This document shows positions 10,302 through 21,909 of a stretch of DNA of 64,000 nucleotides, piece after piece. The stretch comes from Anthostomella pinea (taxonomy: Eukaryota; Ascomycota; Sordariomycetes; Xylariales; Xylariaceae). The stretch covers positions 6,321,753 through 6,385,752 of the forward strand of contig CAUWAG010000020.1 in NCBI GenBank assembly GCA_963556695.1, written 5' to 3'. The notes under the pieces are model-generated. The model was not told the origin of the DNA. It made no database searches and saw only the letters and a list, made by a program, of their open reading frames with translations. Within the stretch, counting starts at the first letter, position 1; every line of letters begins with the position of its first letter. A program made the translations under genes and the position numbers.

Positions 10302-12223
10302 CTAATGACGGCAGCAGACCGAATAAACCACCAGTCTAGAGTGCCGGACCAGGGGAATTGCACCCAGCGCTCTGACTGGCCCAGTGGTGGTAATGGTCCA
10401 GCATCCACAGTCACTCACTACCCGTCTCTTGCCTTGGCATCGCACAGCAGCCATGTGCAAATGCGTACTGCACACCCGAAGCGGGCTTCCCATCCAGTCC
10501 AGGCGGCACATGCCCAGGCAGGCTCGGTTGCCATCTTCGTAACGCACCATCATTCCACCAATGTAGCATCGGCTGTCTTTGCCCTGGCCGCGTTCAATAC
10601 AAGGTGTGATCTCGACAATGCCATCCAAGGCGCAGGATGAGTAGTGATGGTAGGGACTAAGAGACCTCTCCAACACTGGAGCAGGGCATGGGTCAAACCG
10701 CAGTTGCGGCTGATCCAAAACGATGTCGAAAGAATTGCTTTGAGACTTGTGTAGGTCTGTGATATAGATGGTCGAAGGAGCGTTCAGCAACTTAAGCCTG
10801 AAATTAGACTGGCCATACAGCTGGTAAATGGTACCGTAAGGTCCAAACATGACTCTTCGTCCACGATTTGTAGCAAATTAGTAGCTATATGAGTAAAGAA
10901 CTCAAAATAGTGGATAGAGTACCTACAGCCAAGGCAAAGGATGCAATAGACGTGTATAGTGCAGTGCCCGAGTATTGAGCCCTCGCAAAAATCGAGTCAA
11001 TATGTTCCCCTTTATTCATTAAAAAATGGACCCAAACGTTGGCGTCGGATGGGCAGTCATAACTGTTTATCTATTGGTAGAAGTCCATCCTGGCACACGG
11101 CTTGTGCTCAAAAATCGAGATCACGTTGTTACCTATGCACTGTGCTGAGTAGCCGAGTACATCAGAAGCATTACATACAAAGCGTTGTAGGACGACACCG
11201 CGATAATCTATTTGTCTTGGACTGGGATGACCCAGGTGTATTAACTGAGTGATCTCGATGCCCGGCTCAGGTCGAAGGATTGCAGTTGAGTTTATAGCAA
11301 AGCAATCAGCATCCAAGGGCGAGATCTGCCGAACTTTGAGGCCCTGCGCAATTATTTAGTACATTTAAATGGCGACGTTATTATTAAAAGCTCACATCGT
11401 GTTTAACCCGTACGTGTGTACAGGACAGGGGGATCCGACACCACCACAGATCGCGTACATCACCAAGAAGTGACGAATCATCCGAGTCGAAGTGTAAGAC
11501 CCTGACGCCGAAATGGTCACCGCCGATGTTAAGCCTGCGTTTTTGTGGGAAGCTTTGGTTTCCAACTGGCAAGAAGCCAAGTACTGGGGGATTGTACAGT
11601 TTCGAAATATACCGATTGCCCTCTATTATTCTGTACTCGATGCGGATATCCATGGAGAGGTTCAGGATTTTCTCTGACATGGCGACCAGTGTGGCAGCAA
11701 TCTGCCCTGCTTTGGATGCAGAGTATTCGCGCACGAGATAGCCAGAAATCATGCACCACACTTCGGGGGGGAGAGTCCTAGGCCAATCTTGTTGTTGAAG
11801 CCTGCAGGACAGCTCCTGGTCCAGGATATTCCATCTTGTATTTATCCAAGGCACAGACGGGGTGAATAGATACCTCATCGCAGGCCAGAAATTATTGCTT
11901 AACTGAAAAGCAGCAACTTGGCGACACTTTTGATGGAAGCCAGGAGCGGTCTCGCAGTCCGGTAAATTTACAGAACCTGTCTCGACAATCAGGTTTCCTT
12001 CTCTATATCGAGAGCTCGAACCTCTATCGTCAAGTCGGAAGTGTATAGTCGAGTTGTCCATTTCCACTGTGCATCATCAGAAAACTTGATATGTGCAAAC
12101 GGTCAAGAATTAGGTACCTGTCACAAGATCTCGATCTTGAAGATAAAAGTGACAAAGCCAGCATAGCTGCCCGTCGAGGAACCGACTTATGATAGGTTCC
12201 TCGTCCTCGTCCGAAGTTGACAT
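10302..12223 (-). CDS. F-box-like protein, possibly decayed at its 3' end
   Basis: The start is the ATG at 12223, opening MSTSDEDEEPIISRFLDG. Exons 12223-12118, 12066-11396 and 11343-11071 join in frame through introns of 51 and 52 bp. The second exon holds an F-box-like helix (DWPRTLPPEVWCMISGYLV), so the product may be a substrate adaptor of an SCF ubiquitin ligase. This is a known type of fungal orphan family. The frame meets a TAG at 11071-11073, yet clear coding similarity to the usual C-terminal part (MFGPYG, then CYIGGMMVRYEDG and GMCRLDWMG) continues at 10868-10380. Either another splice event or an inactivating change lies near 11070. It is divergent from the nuclease-like gene at 12797. 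Confidence 0.65.
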
Positions 12224-12796
12224 TGTGATCGAGGTAGGTGTAAGAAAGGTCGATCAAATTGGGTTGCTCGTGGTAGATGTGGAAACGATCCATTGATTAA
12301 GTTGCTGGTTATGCTTTTACATACTGCACTGTTGCTAGGTCTGCGTGTCTGCTCCATCGGCTACCTGCCGACCCATGACACGTTGGAATACGTGACCAAC
12401 CAATAGAAGAACATGATTGCAGCTAGCCTCGTCCTGAGACTCTTGCTCACGGGTAGGAGAATTACGACGAGGAGCAGAAAATGTCGGGGTTCTTGGCCAC
12501 GTACACGTGCCTCTCAGCTGTTAGGTACCGAACACCATCCTTCCTTTGCCACTTATCTCTGGTCGAGGTCACATGCCGATCCTTGTAATCAAGGTATGTG
12601 TACTCTGTAGCCCTCGACCTATGTCCATCTGGGTGGGGCTGAATACCCCGCCTCCTGGCTCGCCGGCATGGGGCCCTCTTGGTAGCCTGCAGCAGCTGGA
12701 GGCAGTGCTCTGGGTGGCAGGGTATTCAACCTGACCTTCCCCAAGTGAACGTAGTTGCTCAAATCGCGAGGGCAATGCTCGCATAGGAAGAGCAAA
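12224..12796. promoter_or_regulatory. Divergent intergenic region
   Basis: 573 bases lie between the F-box gene (minus strand) and the nuclease-like gene (plus strand), so this segment probably carries both promoters. No further gene or conserved site was recognised. Confidence 0.4.
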
Positions 12797-14140
12797 ATGG
12801 ACGATAAGCGTAACGCTGTCGACTTTCTCAATGCCAATAGCAAAGAACTAAAGCTTGAATACGTGCCCAATGGCAAGACCCAGCAATCACCGTTAGCAGA
12901 CCCCTACGCCGATGCGTACGACATCGCAAGCCGATGTCGCGAGTGGACCTCTTTTCAATCGTCGTCGGCGCTCTTAGCGCACTTAATGCCAGGACACTTC
13001 TCTACCCCTTGGAGAGGCGCAAGCCTCGTATGGCCAGAGCGGATTGCCTACACGGAGAAGACGGTCGAGATGGTATACGTGCAGACCCTAGTTAGACGCA
13101 TCAACATCGTCATGAACGTGCTGGGACGCGCCACGACCATCATCGGTACCCCCGGGTCTTTCCCCAGCATGGCTATCGATTTCGAAGGAGCTGAAACGAC
13201 CATCAAGCCCGACTGGCTCGTCGTGCGCGGTGTCTCGCCCGAGGAGTCGCCGCCCGACGTGCCGACACTGCAAAACAAGCACGTCTGTGCCGTGGGAGAC
13301 ACCAAACTCCTCCATCCGGACAGCGTCACGGCTGAGCGTATGGCGCAGGACATCCTGCCGGGAACGAGCACATGCCATAAGGCGTTCATCGGGCAGGTGG
13401 TCCACTACTGCATAAACCTAGGGGTACGGTTCGGGTTTGTGCTAACCAACACGGAGCTGGTGGTGATGCAGGTCCTGACAGAGGACAGCAACATGCGGGA
13501 TCGGCCCGTCTCGACACGGTCCAGGGCCCTGCGTGTGCCCTCTCCCGCAAGCGACATAAGGCTCCCTGGTTCAGACATATACTCGTCTCCGCAGGGACGG
13601 GGAATTTGGCAGTGGCGCAACTTCACGGACGGCGATCACGATATCCCTGATGCACCATTGACACCAATGCACCAGCAATCATTAGGGTTTCGGGCTAGAG
13701 GGGCTCGGATGAGCACACCAGCATCAGACTCGGTGGTGGAACCTGAGGAGGAGTCGCCCGCAGCCGCCCGGGCAAATCGTCGACCGCCAGCGGTATTTAG
13801 TAGCAAGGCCAAAAACGCTGACAGTGATATGGGTCACATGCAGACGACATGCTTACCGTTCTCTTCGCCGTCGCAGTCGTCGCCGCCGGCGCCATCGTCG
13901 CTTCCTCTGGGACTAGACTCGGCATATCCCTCATCATCACAGCCATCTTTGTACGCACCCGAGAGACGGGATTGTGAAATCTCCAACGTCCTGGTTCGGA
14001 GTTTCCCCATGGACTACGATACTGACAATCCGGCAAGCAGCAATCCTTATCGGGCACTCGCAGTCCTCGTTGAGCTGGCTACCCGAGGCAAGGAGCATGG
14101 GGTGTCGAGCTTGGATTCGCGTAAATTATGGTTCGATTAG
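12797..14140 (+). CDS. PD-(D/E)XK nuclease-like orphan protein
   Basis: The most likely start is ATG 12797 (MDDKRNAVDFLN; a frame-open ATG lies at 12755), giving 447 aa without introns. Residues 20-235 fit a restriction-endonuclease-like fold found in many fungal orphans and in some Crinkler-type effectors. PDW (near 138) and GDTK (near 171) provide the expected Asp and Asp-x-Lys, followed by a helix with GQVVHYCINLGVRFGFV and a strand TELVVMQVL. The second half is low-complexity and Ser/Pro-rich. No signal peptide or kinase domain is present. DNA cleavage is an inference from the motif pattern only. The frame has no stops, so selection on the protein is plausible. Confidence 0.75.
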   Translation: MDDKRNAVDFLNANSKELKLEYVPNGKTQQSPLADPYADAYDIASRCREWTSFQSSSALLAHLMPGHFSTPWRGASLVWPERIAYTEKTVEMVYVQTLVRRINIVMNVLGRATTIIGTPGSFPSMAIDFEGAETTIKPDWLVVRGVSPEESPPDVPTLQNKHVCAVGDTKLLHPDSVTAERMAQDILPGTSTCHKAFIGQVVHYCINLGVRFGFVLTNTELVVMQVLTEDSNMRDRPVSTRSRALRVPSPASDIRLPGSDIYSSPQGRGIWQWRNFTDGDHDIPDAPLTPMHQQSLGFRARGARMSTPASDSVVEPEEESPAAARANRRPPAVFSSKAKNADSDMGHMQTTCLPFSSPSQSSPPAPSSLPLGLDSAYPSSSQPSLYAPERRDCEISNVLVRSFPMDYDTDNPASSNPYRALAVLVELATRGKEHGVSSLDSRKLWFD

Positions 14141-14726
14141 GGGCGATTGGGCGCACCTGCTGTTGTTAGATGCAAGCGAGTCCAGATTATTGGGTTTGTC
14201 AAGTGTGTTGTATTGTTCTTCTGCTTCACCCTTGCAGCGTGTAGAAATTGATGATCTATCTTCTGGGTGGGTCAGATGCCCTGTGCGTCTCTGCCCCACT
14301 GGAGATCTTCCGGTGTCTATTTCCAGCTCCCATTCAACAGCTGTTTGGAGCTTATCGAAAAGTCTACGTGGAAGTACACGTGTGCGCACTGTGCTTACAC
14401 TGTACCTGTACCCAGCTCTAAGCCTTAACGCCACACAGCCACATGTTTACGTCGTCGCGTCGTGGTTTCTCCAGGCCAACGTGTTTACTTGCTGTTTCCT
14501 TCACCTTCACCTTCACCCTCACTTTTCCCGTTCCTGCTACTGTCACTGTCGCCCGCAGCATTACGAACTAGCACTGATACCTCCATTGCAAGTATTTCTC
14601 GCCGTCGTCGCCAATAGGGCCAGCAAACAGTGCTGACGACGAAATATTAGTCCATCCGCGACCAACGAACGATGAAGTACCTTCCGTATAGCTCCCACTT
14701 GACAATTTGCCATATCGCATAAGCCC
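14141..14726. other. Intergenic, nothing recognised
   Basis: The segment lies between two plus-strand genes. CTTCAC-type short repeats occur near 14500-14525. It probably contains the terminator of the first gene and the promoter of the second. Confidence 0.4.
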
Positions 14727-16358
14727 ATGTCATTACCCCTTCGGAAGCGATCGCCTCTAGGCGAAGTGCCGATAAACAGGCGCGTCCAGCGACTACGTCC
14801 TCAATCAGGCGCAGGTGTTTCGAAGCCATCATCATCTCAGCAGCAGCCGCAGCGGCTGCGCCGGAACAGACGGGGCGACAGAATACTACACTCTAGTCAA
14901 CAATCACTTGTGCAGCAGCGGCCGGCGAAACGGGAGAAGCAAGCCACCCAGGCCTGGAAGACCATCCAAGCCGACTGTCCAGAACTGTTCCAGTGCTTGC
15001 TGTCCGTTCTCCTTGCACGTCATGATCGACCAGCAAATGCGTGTACAGGTACAGGTACAGAAGAAATGAAAGAGCACCAAATGATGATGGATTGCCAATC
15101 TTTGAACCACGGAAGAGACCTGAAGACGGACGACGAGGACAAAAACGCAGACGCCAAAATGGGTGCTCCCCTTCAACGTCGCCTGCCTCCTATAATATCC
15201 TATGACGAGAACTCAACTACTATCTGCCTTGGCCGGCCCAGGATCTCTCCAACATCCTTAGCCGACATTGCCATGCATCTTCCCACCGTACAGCTGTCCC
15301 TCTTGAAGGCCGACCTTATTCGCCTCAACTTCGCCTTGCATTGTCGGGGACTATACATTCCCAACATAACCCCATCATTGGTGTTAGTAGCTCAGAAGCT
15401 CCCTAATCAGGACTATGCCTGCTTTGTTCACCAACTCGATTGTGTCAAACTCAAGATGGACAGCAAGCCGGAGGGAGTAAGTGAGAAGGACAAATGTAGA
15501 GAAGCCAGACTTCAGGTCCAGCGACTGTTCGGCCCTTTCGAGTTTCTCGCCCGTCTCCGAGAACGAGAAATAAATCGTCGCTGCGACAGTGGGGAACACC
15601 TGCGACTCACGCTGGATCCATCAATGCAACACGACTTGACGACTACAAGCAGGGAGCTTATCGGCTACAGCCCCAGAGCAGATGATATGCTTCTCCGCGG
15701 CCTGGGTAACCCTATACCTTCACTAGCTGTTCTTCTTGTCACTCGCTATCTAGGGAGGCTCCCACCACGCTTCATCCCTCTATCGCCCAACACGCAAACT
15801 CACAGCTTACTGCTAGACCTCCTGGATTTTGTCGAGCGCGCCACGCCACAGTCCTTTCCCGACGCTGACGTCAATGATGATTACAACGACGACCTGGCCA
15901 GCCTTGCCATTATACGCACTGCCATCCTCGTCTGGCTCACGGCCGATCGAACGCCGCCCACGGCTTCCCGACACATCCTAGCGCCCTACACATGTCCACC
16001 ATGCTACCCTCTCACTGGCTTCCCATCGGGCTGTGCCAGGGCTCATGAAAACAGCAGTCGGTCTTCTTTCAGAGGTCATCGGCCGAACGAAAATCTAGAC
16101 GGATCCGAGCCCCAATCATTTGCACCAGCTATGAGACAAGACAAGCAGACGGAGAGAGAGAGAGCTGGACAAGATACTGACAGCTTGAGCAAAGAATCCG
16201 TCTCGATCGTGGGCTTCCTCCTATCAACCAGACCGCCAAATCGAGATCCGGAGGCACTAGCCCAAGCTGCTGCGGATGCACGCGCAGCATTGATGCGGCA
16301 TATACCTATGCGTCATGGAACGGCTGTTGTCCCGTCACAAGTATATTGGTTCTTTTAA
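14727..16358 (+). CDS. Orphan protein, 543 aa
   Basis: A single uninterrupted 543-codon frame from ATG 14727; a frame this long is unlikely by chance. The function is not recognised. The N-terminal third is basic and Gln/Arg-rich (residues about 10-60) and looks disordered. The middle (about 150-400) has regular hydrophobic spacing suggesting helices. Two Cys (CPPCYPL) sit near residue 425. No signal peptide or clear membrane segment is visible. Residues of about 250-310 correspond to the duplicated piece at 3058-3240, which shows that this gene family has been fragmented elsewhere in the same subtelomere. Confidence 0.6.
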   Translation: MSLPLRKRSPLGEVPINRRVQRLRPQSGAGVSKPSSSQQQPQRLRRNRRGDRILHSSQQSLVQQRPAKREKQATQAWKTIQADCPELFQCLLSVLLARHDRPANACTGTGTEEMKEHQMMMDCQSLNHGRDLKTDDEDKNADAKMGAPLQRRLPPIISYDENSTTICLGRPRISPTSLADIAMHLPTVQLSLLKADLIRLNFALHCRGLYIPNITPSLVLVAQKLPNQDYACFVHQLDCVKLKMDSKPEGVSEKDKCREARLQVQRLFGPFEFLARLREREINRRCDSGEHLRLTLDPSMQHDLTTTSRELIGYSPRADDMLLRGLGNPIPSLAVLLVTRYLGRLPPRFIPLSPNTQTHSLLLDLLDFVERATPQSFPDADVNDDYNDDLASLAIIRTAILVWLTADRTPPTASRHILAPYTCPPCYPLTGFPSGCARAHENSSRSSFRGHRPNENLDGSEPQSFAPAMRQDKQTERERAGQDTDSLSKESVSIVGFLLSTRPPNRDPEALAQAAADARAALMRHIPMRHGTAVVPSQVYWFF

Positions 16359-17289
16359 GAGGAAAGGGTACCGAGAGTGCAAAGATAGTCAGGCTACCTG
16401 ACTCAGGAGGTCACATGGACGAGCCACGTCGAGCAGAGAGTTGATGCTAGTTCGGAGTTGTGTGTCCAAATGTGAAAAAGAAGGCTTCCTAGGGACTCTG
16501 TCCGCCACTTCACCACTACGGCAGTTCGGGGCAGGGCTTATGTGGAATTCCAGCTTTTGTCGGTGGCAGTCTAAGCCCGACTACGGCAAGGGAGCCATGA
16601 TAGACAACGTACTCGTAAGGCGATCCTATCCAAAGCCCGTGTGACGGCGGCATGCGAGCACGTACGAGGTTGTATGTAGAACGGTTGGTTGTACTTTCGC
16701 TGCCCGGCTGGGCTGAGTTGAGTATGGACATGGTCATGACCATGGCGCCCACAGGGAGCCGTGGCCGTGGAGAACCTTGAGAGTGGCGTCTTGTTGTTTT
16801 TATCAGCTTGCTTCCAGCCTTGGACTAATATATCTATCCATATGTATTGCTCTCTTTCTCATTCCCGCTATAGCTGGCTCTGCAGCGTCGAAGCCCAATA
16901 AACCTACCCACAGTAGTTGCGAGCCTCCGTTGACCAAGGTGAGACAGGCCACGTGTGCGCTCATGTAACAATGTAGCTAGCTAGCCCTGTGGATTGCATA
17001 TTTCTTCTACCTCCAAACTAGGTCAGCTCGAGGCAGATGATCGGAGGAAAACATGATATAAGATAATTTGAGCTGAGCCAGTGTCTTGGCCAAATACTGC
17101 CAGCGAAGTATATCGATACGACAGGAGATGAGTATATTGATGATCCCGGAGAAAAGAACTTGGATACCTCTGCTTCCACCCTGTAATCGCCCTTCCAGTC
17201 CTCGGCTGGAGAAACAAGTCTGATACGCCGCCTTGTTGGTTCTTGCGCTGAGTCCTCTGGACGGCGCCCGTCTTGGCAATACGCGCTGG
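16359..17289. other. No recognisable gene
   Basis: Only short overlapping frames occur and no family signature was seen. Confidence 0.4.
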
Positions 17290-17792
17290 TGTTACGAACC
17301 AACACACCACAGGCCCATTGACAGGCCAAGAAGAGAGGCGGCCTGCAGGAAGACCACCTAGGATAAGGGTACCATAGGGAACAAACGCCGATCACGTGAC
17401 CAGGGAAGGGAGGTCACGTAACCAGACTTCTGCTCACTCTTGCTCACGCGAGCAACGGTGAGCAAGAAGGACTGCTCACTCCTGCTTACGCGAGCAGCAG
17501 TGAGCAGAACCTTATCAGTGAGGAAGAGATTGGATATATAAGGATGAACATTTCCTAGCTAGCACAGATAGACAGTCTCTACCTCAGTGATCAATCTAAG
17601 CATCTTAGCCAACACTAAGGTGGGAGAAACCTCCTGACGACTCGACTATTCAGTGAACCCCAGTTCAGACCAAGCCCCAGCATCTGAGTGTCTTCTAGTT
17701 GACAGAAGCCTCTGTTGTCTTTTGTGTTAACTTACCTCAGAACATAAACCCTATAGAACCCTTTAGCCTTATAGGTTAGACGGCTCGTCACA
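17290..17792 (+). mobile_element. Possible solo LTR (about 503 bp)
   Basis: The unit opens TGTTACGA and closes TCGTCACA, which are inverted copies with one mismatch. It contains a TATATAAGG box near 17534 followed by a pyrimidine-rich leader, as in fungal gypsy LTRs. At 17436-17504 two related palindromic units (GCTCACGCGAGC and GCTTACGCGAGC cores flanked by TGCTCAC/GTGAGCA arms) form a double hairpin. A second copy was not found in the window, so LTR identity is tentative. Confidence 0.4.
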
Positions 17793-18090
17793 GACTGTCC
17801 CTCAACTGTTCCCTCATCATTTCTTAGTCTGAACCTGGACAGAAGTGATACCTTTAAAGCAAACGCAGTAATTTGCCAACTTGAGTGCGGCGAGTTCAGC
17901 AACTGCTTCAGGCTTTTACAGACAGAGATCTGTCCTGAGAAGTTGCGTGTTGTATATTTCGTATAGAGTCAGGTGGGTTGACGTGTTAGACTGTTTTTTT
18001 CATTATCTAGGAGCGAAAATGTCTCCGTGGCCGTGGTTTGGTTGAAGGCAAGAAGGGCGTTATCTGGCATCTTGACCTGTCATTCTAGGT

Positions 18091-18489
18091 CTACCTGTAT
18101 CGAGATGGGTACAAACCGTATTCTTTCAGCAGGGTACGTAATTTGAAGACCCTCTCGTTCGTAATTATTTCGTCTAGCGGAGGCTCTTCATCTCTTCTGC
18201 CATGTCTCAGGCCAAGACGATCTGAAGATGGCGGATCAAGGTCTAGTGTAAGTCCGGCCTGGTACATGAGATGGTCCAGTTCGGCGATCTCGTCTTTAAT
18301 AAAACGGAGGTTGAGAAGATGGGTGGTTTTAAACCGGCGAAATCCATGAAGAGTAATGTTGTCGCTTTCTGTCGCGTTTTGCCAATGCTTGATAAACTTT
18401 TGGCTTAGGGTATTGGGATACTGTGACGGTAATGCCAATTCTTTGATATCAAAACGTCGTCGAGATGATGCAAGTATGCTGATTTGCAA
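18091..18489 (-). pseudogene. DUF6594-type protein, N-terminal fragment
   Basis: Residues from about 47 (FRRFKTTHLLNLRFIKDEI) to the end (RVFKLRTLLKEYG) match the start of a fungal family (DUF6594), whose normal proteins continue with a long helix and two or three C-terminal membrane segments. Here the frame stops straight after LLKEYG, so the membrane part is missing. Copia 3' LTR sequence lies about 130 bases upstream on this strand. The family role is unknown. Confidence 0.6.
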
Positions 18490-18623
18490 CCACGTGTGTT
18501 GGCAAAGAAGGTAAAGTGCACGGTAACATCAGGAATAGATCTGACGTGAAATAGTCCAATATGTTAGATCCATGCGATTCCAGCCTGCAAACCATCTATA
18601 CCAAGACCCACATGTATGATTAG

Positions 18624-18874
18624 TGTTGGAACAGGCTTGAACGATCAATTATAATACTCGAGTATGGGGTCAAGGTTATGATGTTGCTGATGGTTGGATT
18701 GGGAGGTCTAGCTAAACCTAACGGTCTGGCTAAGTGACCTCGCAATCCGGTATCTAATGTTGGCAGTGTGGTGTTGCCGTGAGCAATCATGTTGTTGTTG
18801 TGCTACTGCTACAGCTGACAGCTACGCGGAAGGCCTGATCTAGCTACAGGGCACGGACCACGTGACCTCCAACA
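18624..18874 (-). mobile_element. Ty1/copia 3' LTR
   Basis: This 251-bp unit is bounded by TGTTGGA and TCCAACA. On its inner side, reading the minus strand, a polypurine tract (GAGGGGGTG) lies directly against the LTR, and the copia RNase H frame ends about 180 bases further in. The 5' LTR was not found. Confidence 0.75.
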
Positions 18875-19054
18875 CACCCCCTCAGGCCTGGAGCCGTCGA
18901 GATCGGTGAAAGTCATGGAATTCCTCTACCGGAAGACGTGGACCGGCTATTCAGATGCAAGTTCCCATGTGTTCCTCCACCAGTTTCCATATGTCCTTGA
19001 GACCTTTCCTTCACCCCCTCAGAAGTACCGTATTCCTTCAGAATCGACGTGAAT

Positions 19055-20880
19055 TTACCATAGACAGGGGCCAAGGTTCAGTTGTCGGACAAACTTCGCG
19101 TGGATTTCAGGCGTTAAAGGCTTGGTCAAGCCGTCAGCGGCCATATCATGTGTAGAAACATGTCTGATCTCGAAATCTCCCTGTGTGATATGGTCGATTA
19201 TCCACTTGTATCGCAGATCGATGTGTCGAGTGCGTGCGGTATTGTACGGGTTGAGAACTGTAGACATGGCATTGAGTGAGTCTGTGAATAAGACGATGAC
19301 TGTCTTTTGAGGACATCCAGCTTCAGCTAGCATACGTCTGATCACGCACGCGGCTAAGCCGGCAGGAGTCAGGTTGATGAATTCTGCTTCAGTAGTACTC
19401 AAGGCTACTATCGGTTGCCTTTTTGATTTCCAGAGGACAGGAGCGCCGCAGAGAAAGACAATGTAACCTCCAGTTGAAGCTCGGCTTCCCAGATTGTCAG
19501 CGAGTGCGGCATCAGCCCACACATTGAGTTTGAGGTTGGAAATGGGATACATTCTGCCGAGGGTGACACCAAAGTCAGAAGTTCCAGCAAGTATCGCCAA
19601 AGGTAGCGAATAATATCAATATAAATTTGACCAAAGTTGGAGTTAGCCAGAGAGCTTATTGACAGTGTAAGTGATATCTGGTCTAGTACCAGATGAGAGG
19701 TAGTTCAGAGAACCTGTATATTTGAGATACTTTTTCTTTCTCTTGAGATCAAGGATAGGTTCCCACTTGGAAGGGATCTTAGCTTTGAGGAGCCAAGGAG
19801 TAGTGACAGGCTTGACGTCAGGATCAGCATATTTCAAGAGAATCTTCTTGCAGTACTTTTCTTGGCACAGGAAGATCTGGTTGTGGTTGAGATTGCGTAT
19901 GACACGATAGCCGAGGAATTCTGATACCTCGCCGAGATTCTTGAGGTCAAAGAATGCTTCAAGTTGGTAGACGACCAGATCGCCATCAGCTTTAGCCTTG
20001 GCTGCGATCAGAATGTCATCAACATATATGATCAAGAGGATGCCAAGTTTCTCGTCCTTGAATATGCAGAGATCTGTATGGAACGGTTTAAAACCGATGG
20101 TTTTCAGCTTGCTGGATAGTTCTTCAAACCACCAGGCTGAAGCCATTCGGTGTCCGTAGAGAGCCTGGTTGAGTTTCCAAACACGTTCAGTGCCGTCGGA
20201 ATAGCCAGGTGGTTGGCGGCAGTAGACATGTACGCCCTGCGGAATCGGAGCATGTAAAAATGCCGTGACAATATCATGTTGAGAATAGTAAAGACCTTGT
20301 ACAGCAACAAGTGTAAAGAACACTTTGACTGACATTGAGCTAGCAATAGCAGCATAGAGCTCGTGAATTGCCCAGTTATATATAGCCTTCTTTAAAATTG
20401 CCACATATAACCAGACGGGCTCTGTTCCGAAGAAAGTCTCCATTTGGGGCAAATTTCTGATCAGGAACCCATTTGACCGGTAATGCTCGTTGACCACGAG
20501 GGAGATATACCAGGTCGAAGGCCTTGCGAGTCTCAAGACTGTCCATCTGTGCGTCGAAAGCAGGTTTCCAAGCATCCCAGAGTTCTGGCCAGCTCTGGGC
20601 TTCTTTGAAGCTTTTCACAGGAGCTGGTGATATGATCTTCTCGATCTTCAATGTTGAGAAGCTGTATTCAGGTACAGGAGTAATAAGCTCGTCAAGTGAG
20701 ATATGAGACGCCTTGTCAAAAGTGGTTTGATTCTCTGGAGAGAGAGTAAGCATTGCTTTCCACTTTGACTTGAGATTAGGCTGTTTATAGTTCACTCCTT
20801 TGGTTGTTGCACGCTTGGGACGTCTAGTTCGGGAGGTAAGGCCGGTTGGAAGGTTGTTACTGACAGATGGGAAACGTTAG
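19055..20880 (-). mobile_element. Ty1/copia pol remnant (RT-RNase H)
   Basis: Minus-strand frames 20795-20376, 20575-19643 and 19600-19055 form the end of a copia polyprotein. Seen in order are the start of reverse transcriptase (ALPVKWVPDQKF, RARLVICG), the catalytic YVDDILIA, and an RNase H with Asp in VWADAALADN, Glu in LSTTEAEF and Asp in LFTDSLNA, then TRHIDLRYKWI. At least two frame changes or stops interrupt it (near 20480 and 19620). Gag, protease and integrase are absent. It reads toward the 3' LTR at 18624-18874. It is a dead, 5'-truncated element. Confidence 0.92.
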
Positions 20881-20884
20881 ACAG

Positions 20885-21317
20885 TGAGTCTCATACCACT
20901 GCTGCGTTCCCAGGAAGTGAAAGGAGGCATTGAGCCCCTACGACGCTATGCCCTCCTTTCTCAGCTTCCAACCTACTCGGCTCGTCAGCCCCTATCATCA
21001 AGGATAGCGAACCCAGCCAAGACCGTGAACCCGGCTTGTATACTGCAAAGTTTGAAAAGGAGGATGGCCTTCACAGCCAAGATTCTCCCATTGCAAGGAC
21101 ATAAATGGGCTTTGTTCCAGGATCAGACCATAAGACCCTGCTGAAAACAATACCCGGCAGAGCCAAATAGGCTTTGAAACAATACAGCTGTCAAGGCTTA
21201 GACGAACAAGGATTGGCCGGTGAGTAGATTGACACTGATATTGCTATCCTATGCACTAGTGGTAGAGTACAAGACGAGAGACGGAGAGAAAAAAGAGGAA
21301 ACAAGCAAAGAGATGTT
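20885..21317. other. No recognisable gene
   Basis: The 5' boundary of the copia remnant lies here. Nothing else was identified. Confidence 0.35.
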
Positions 21318-21909
21318 TCACGAGCCAACTACATAGAATCTCGGACAGAGATTCCATCTCTTTCCACGATGTTCTACGCGTGGTTCCAAACTATTCCAGA
21401 TCGTTCCATGACAACAGCCATACGTGTTTTTAGAGCAGTGGGACGTGGAGATGCGCCAAGCCGTCTTCGACAGGCTCGAGTCCGTAATGGGCACGTCTTC
21501 CTTGATGCCGACTGCTAAGTCTTTTAACATATTGAGGACTGCTGCGAACAATAAAACGTCGTCCACGTGGCTTGCAACCATCACGCCAGTCTTCCGTATA
21601 GGCACGCGGCAAAGAAGTCGATCTTATAATGAACCGCCCACTTGCTGACAGTAATAATTCTTCAGATCGAGCGAAGTCGCGACGGCGAGTTACAAGGCCA
21701 GCAGCTTCTAATCGACTGGAAACTCTCGTATTGCTAATATAAACAACTTTTTCGTTTAATTGAGAAGTCATACGGTCTGCAACCGCCAACGGGTAAGTGT
21801 TGGCAAGACAGGCAGCGCCTTTAAGCAACGACAGAGCTGCACATAACGTACATAAACATAACATGCTCCTCTGGTAGTCTCCCATTAGATGGAATAGACA
21901 AGAACACAT
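21318..21909 (-). mobile_element. Degenerate copia-type RT fragment
   Basis: The minus-strand frame contains VMVASHVDDVLLFAA followed by an acidic helix, the pattern of the copia RT active site (x-VDD). Frames shift on both sides. It is too degraded to place in a family with confidence. Confidence 0.4.
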
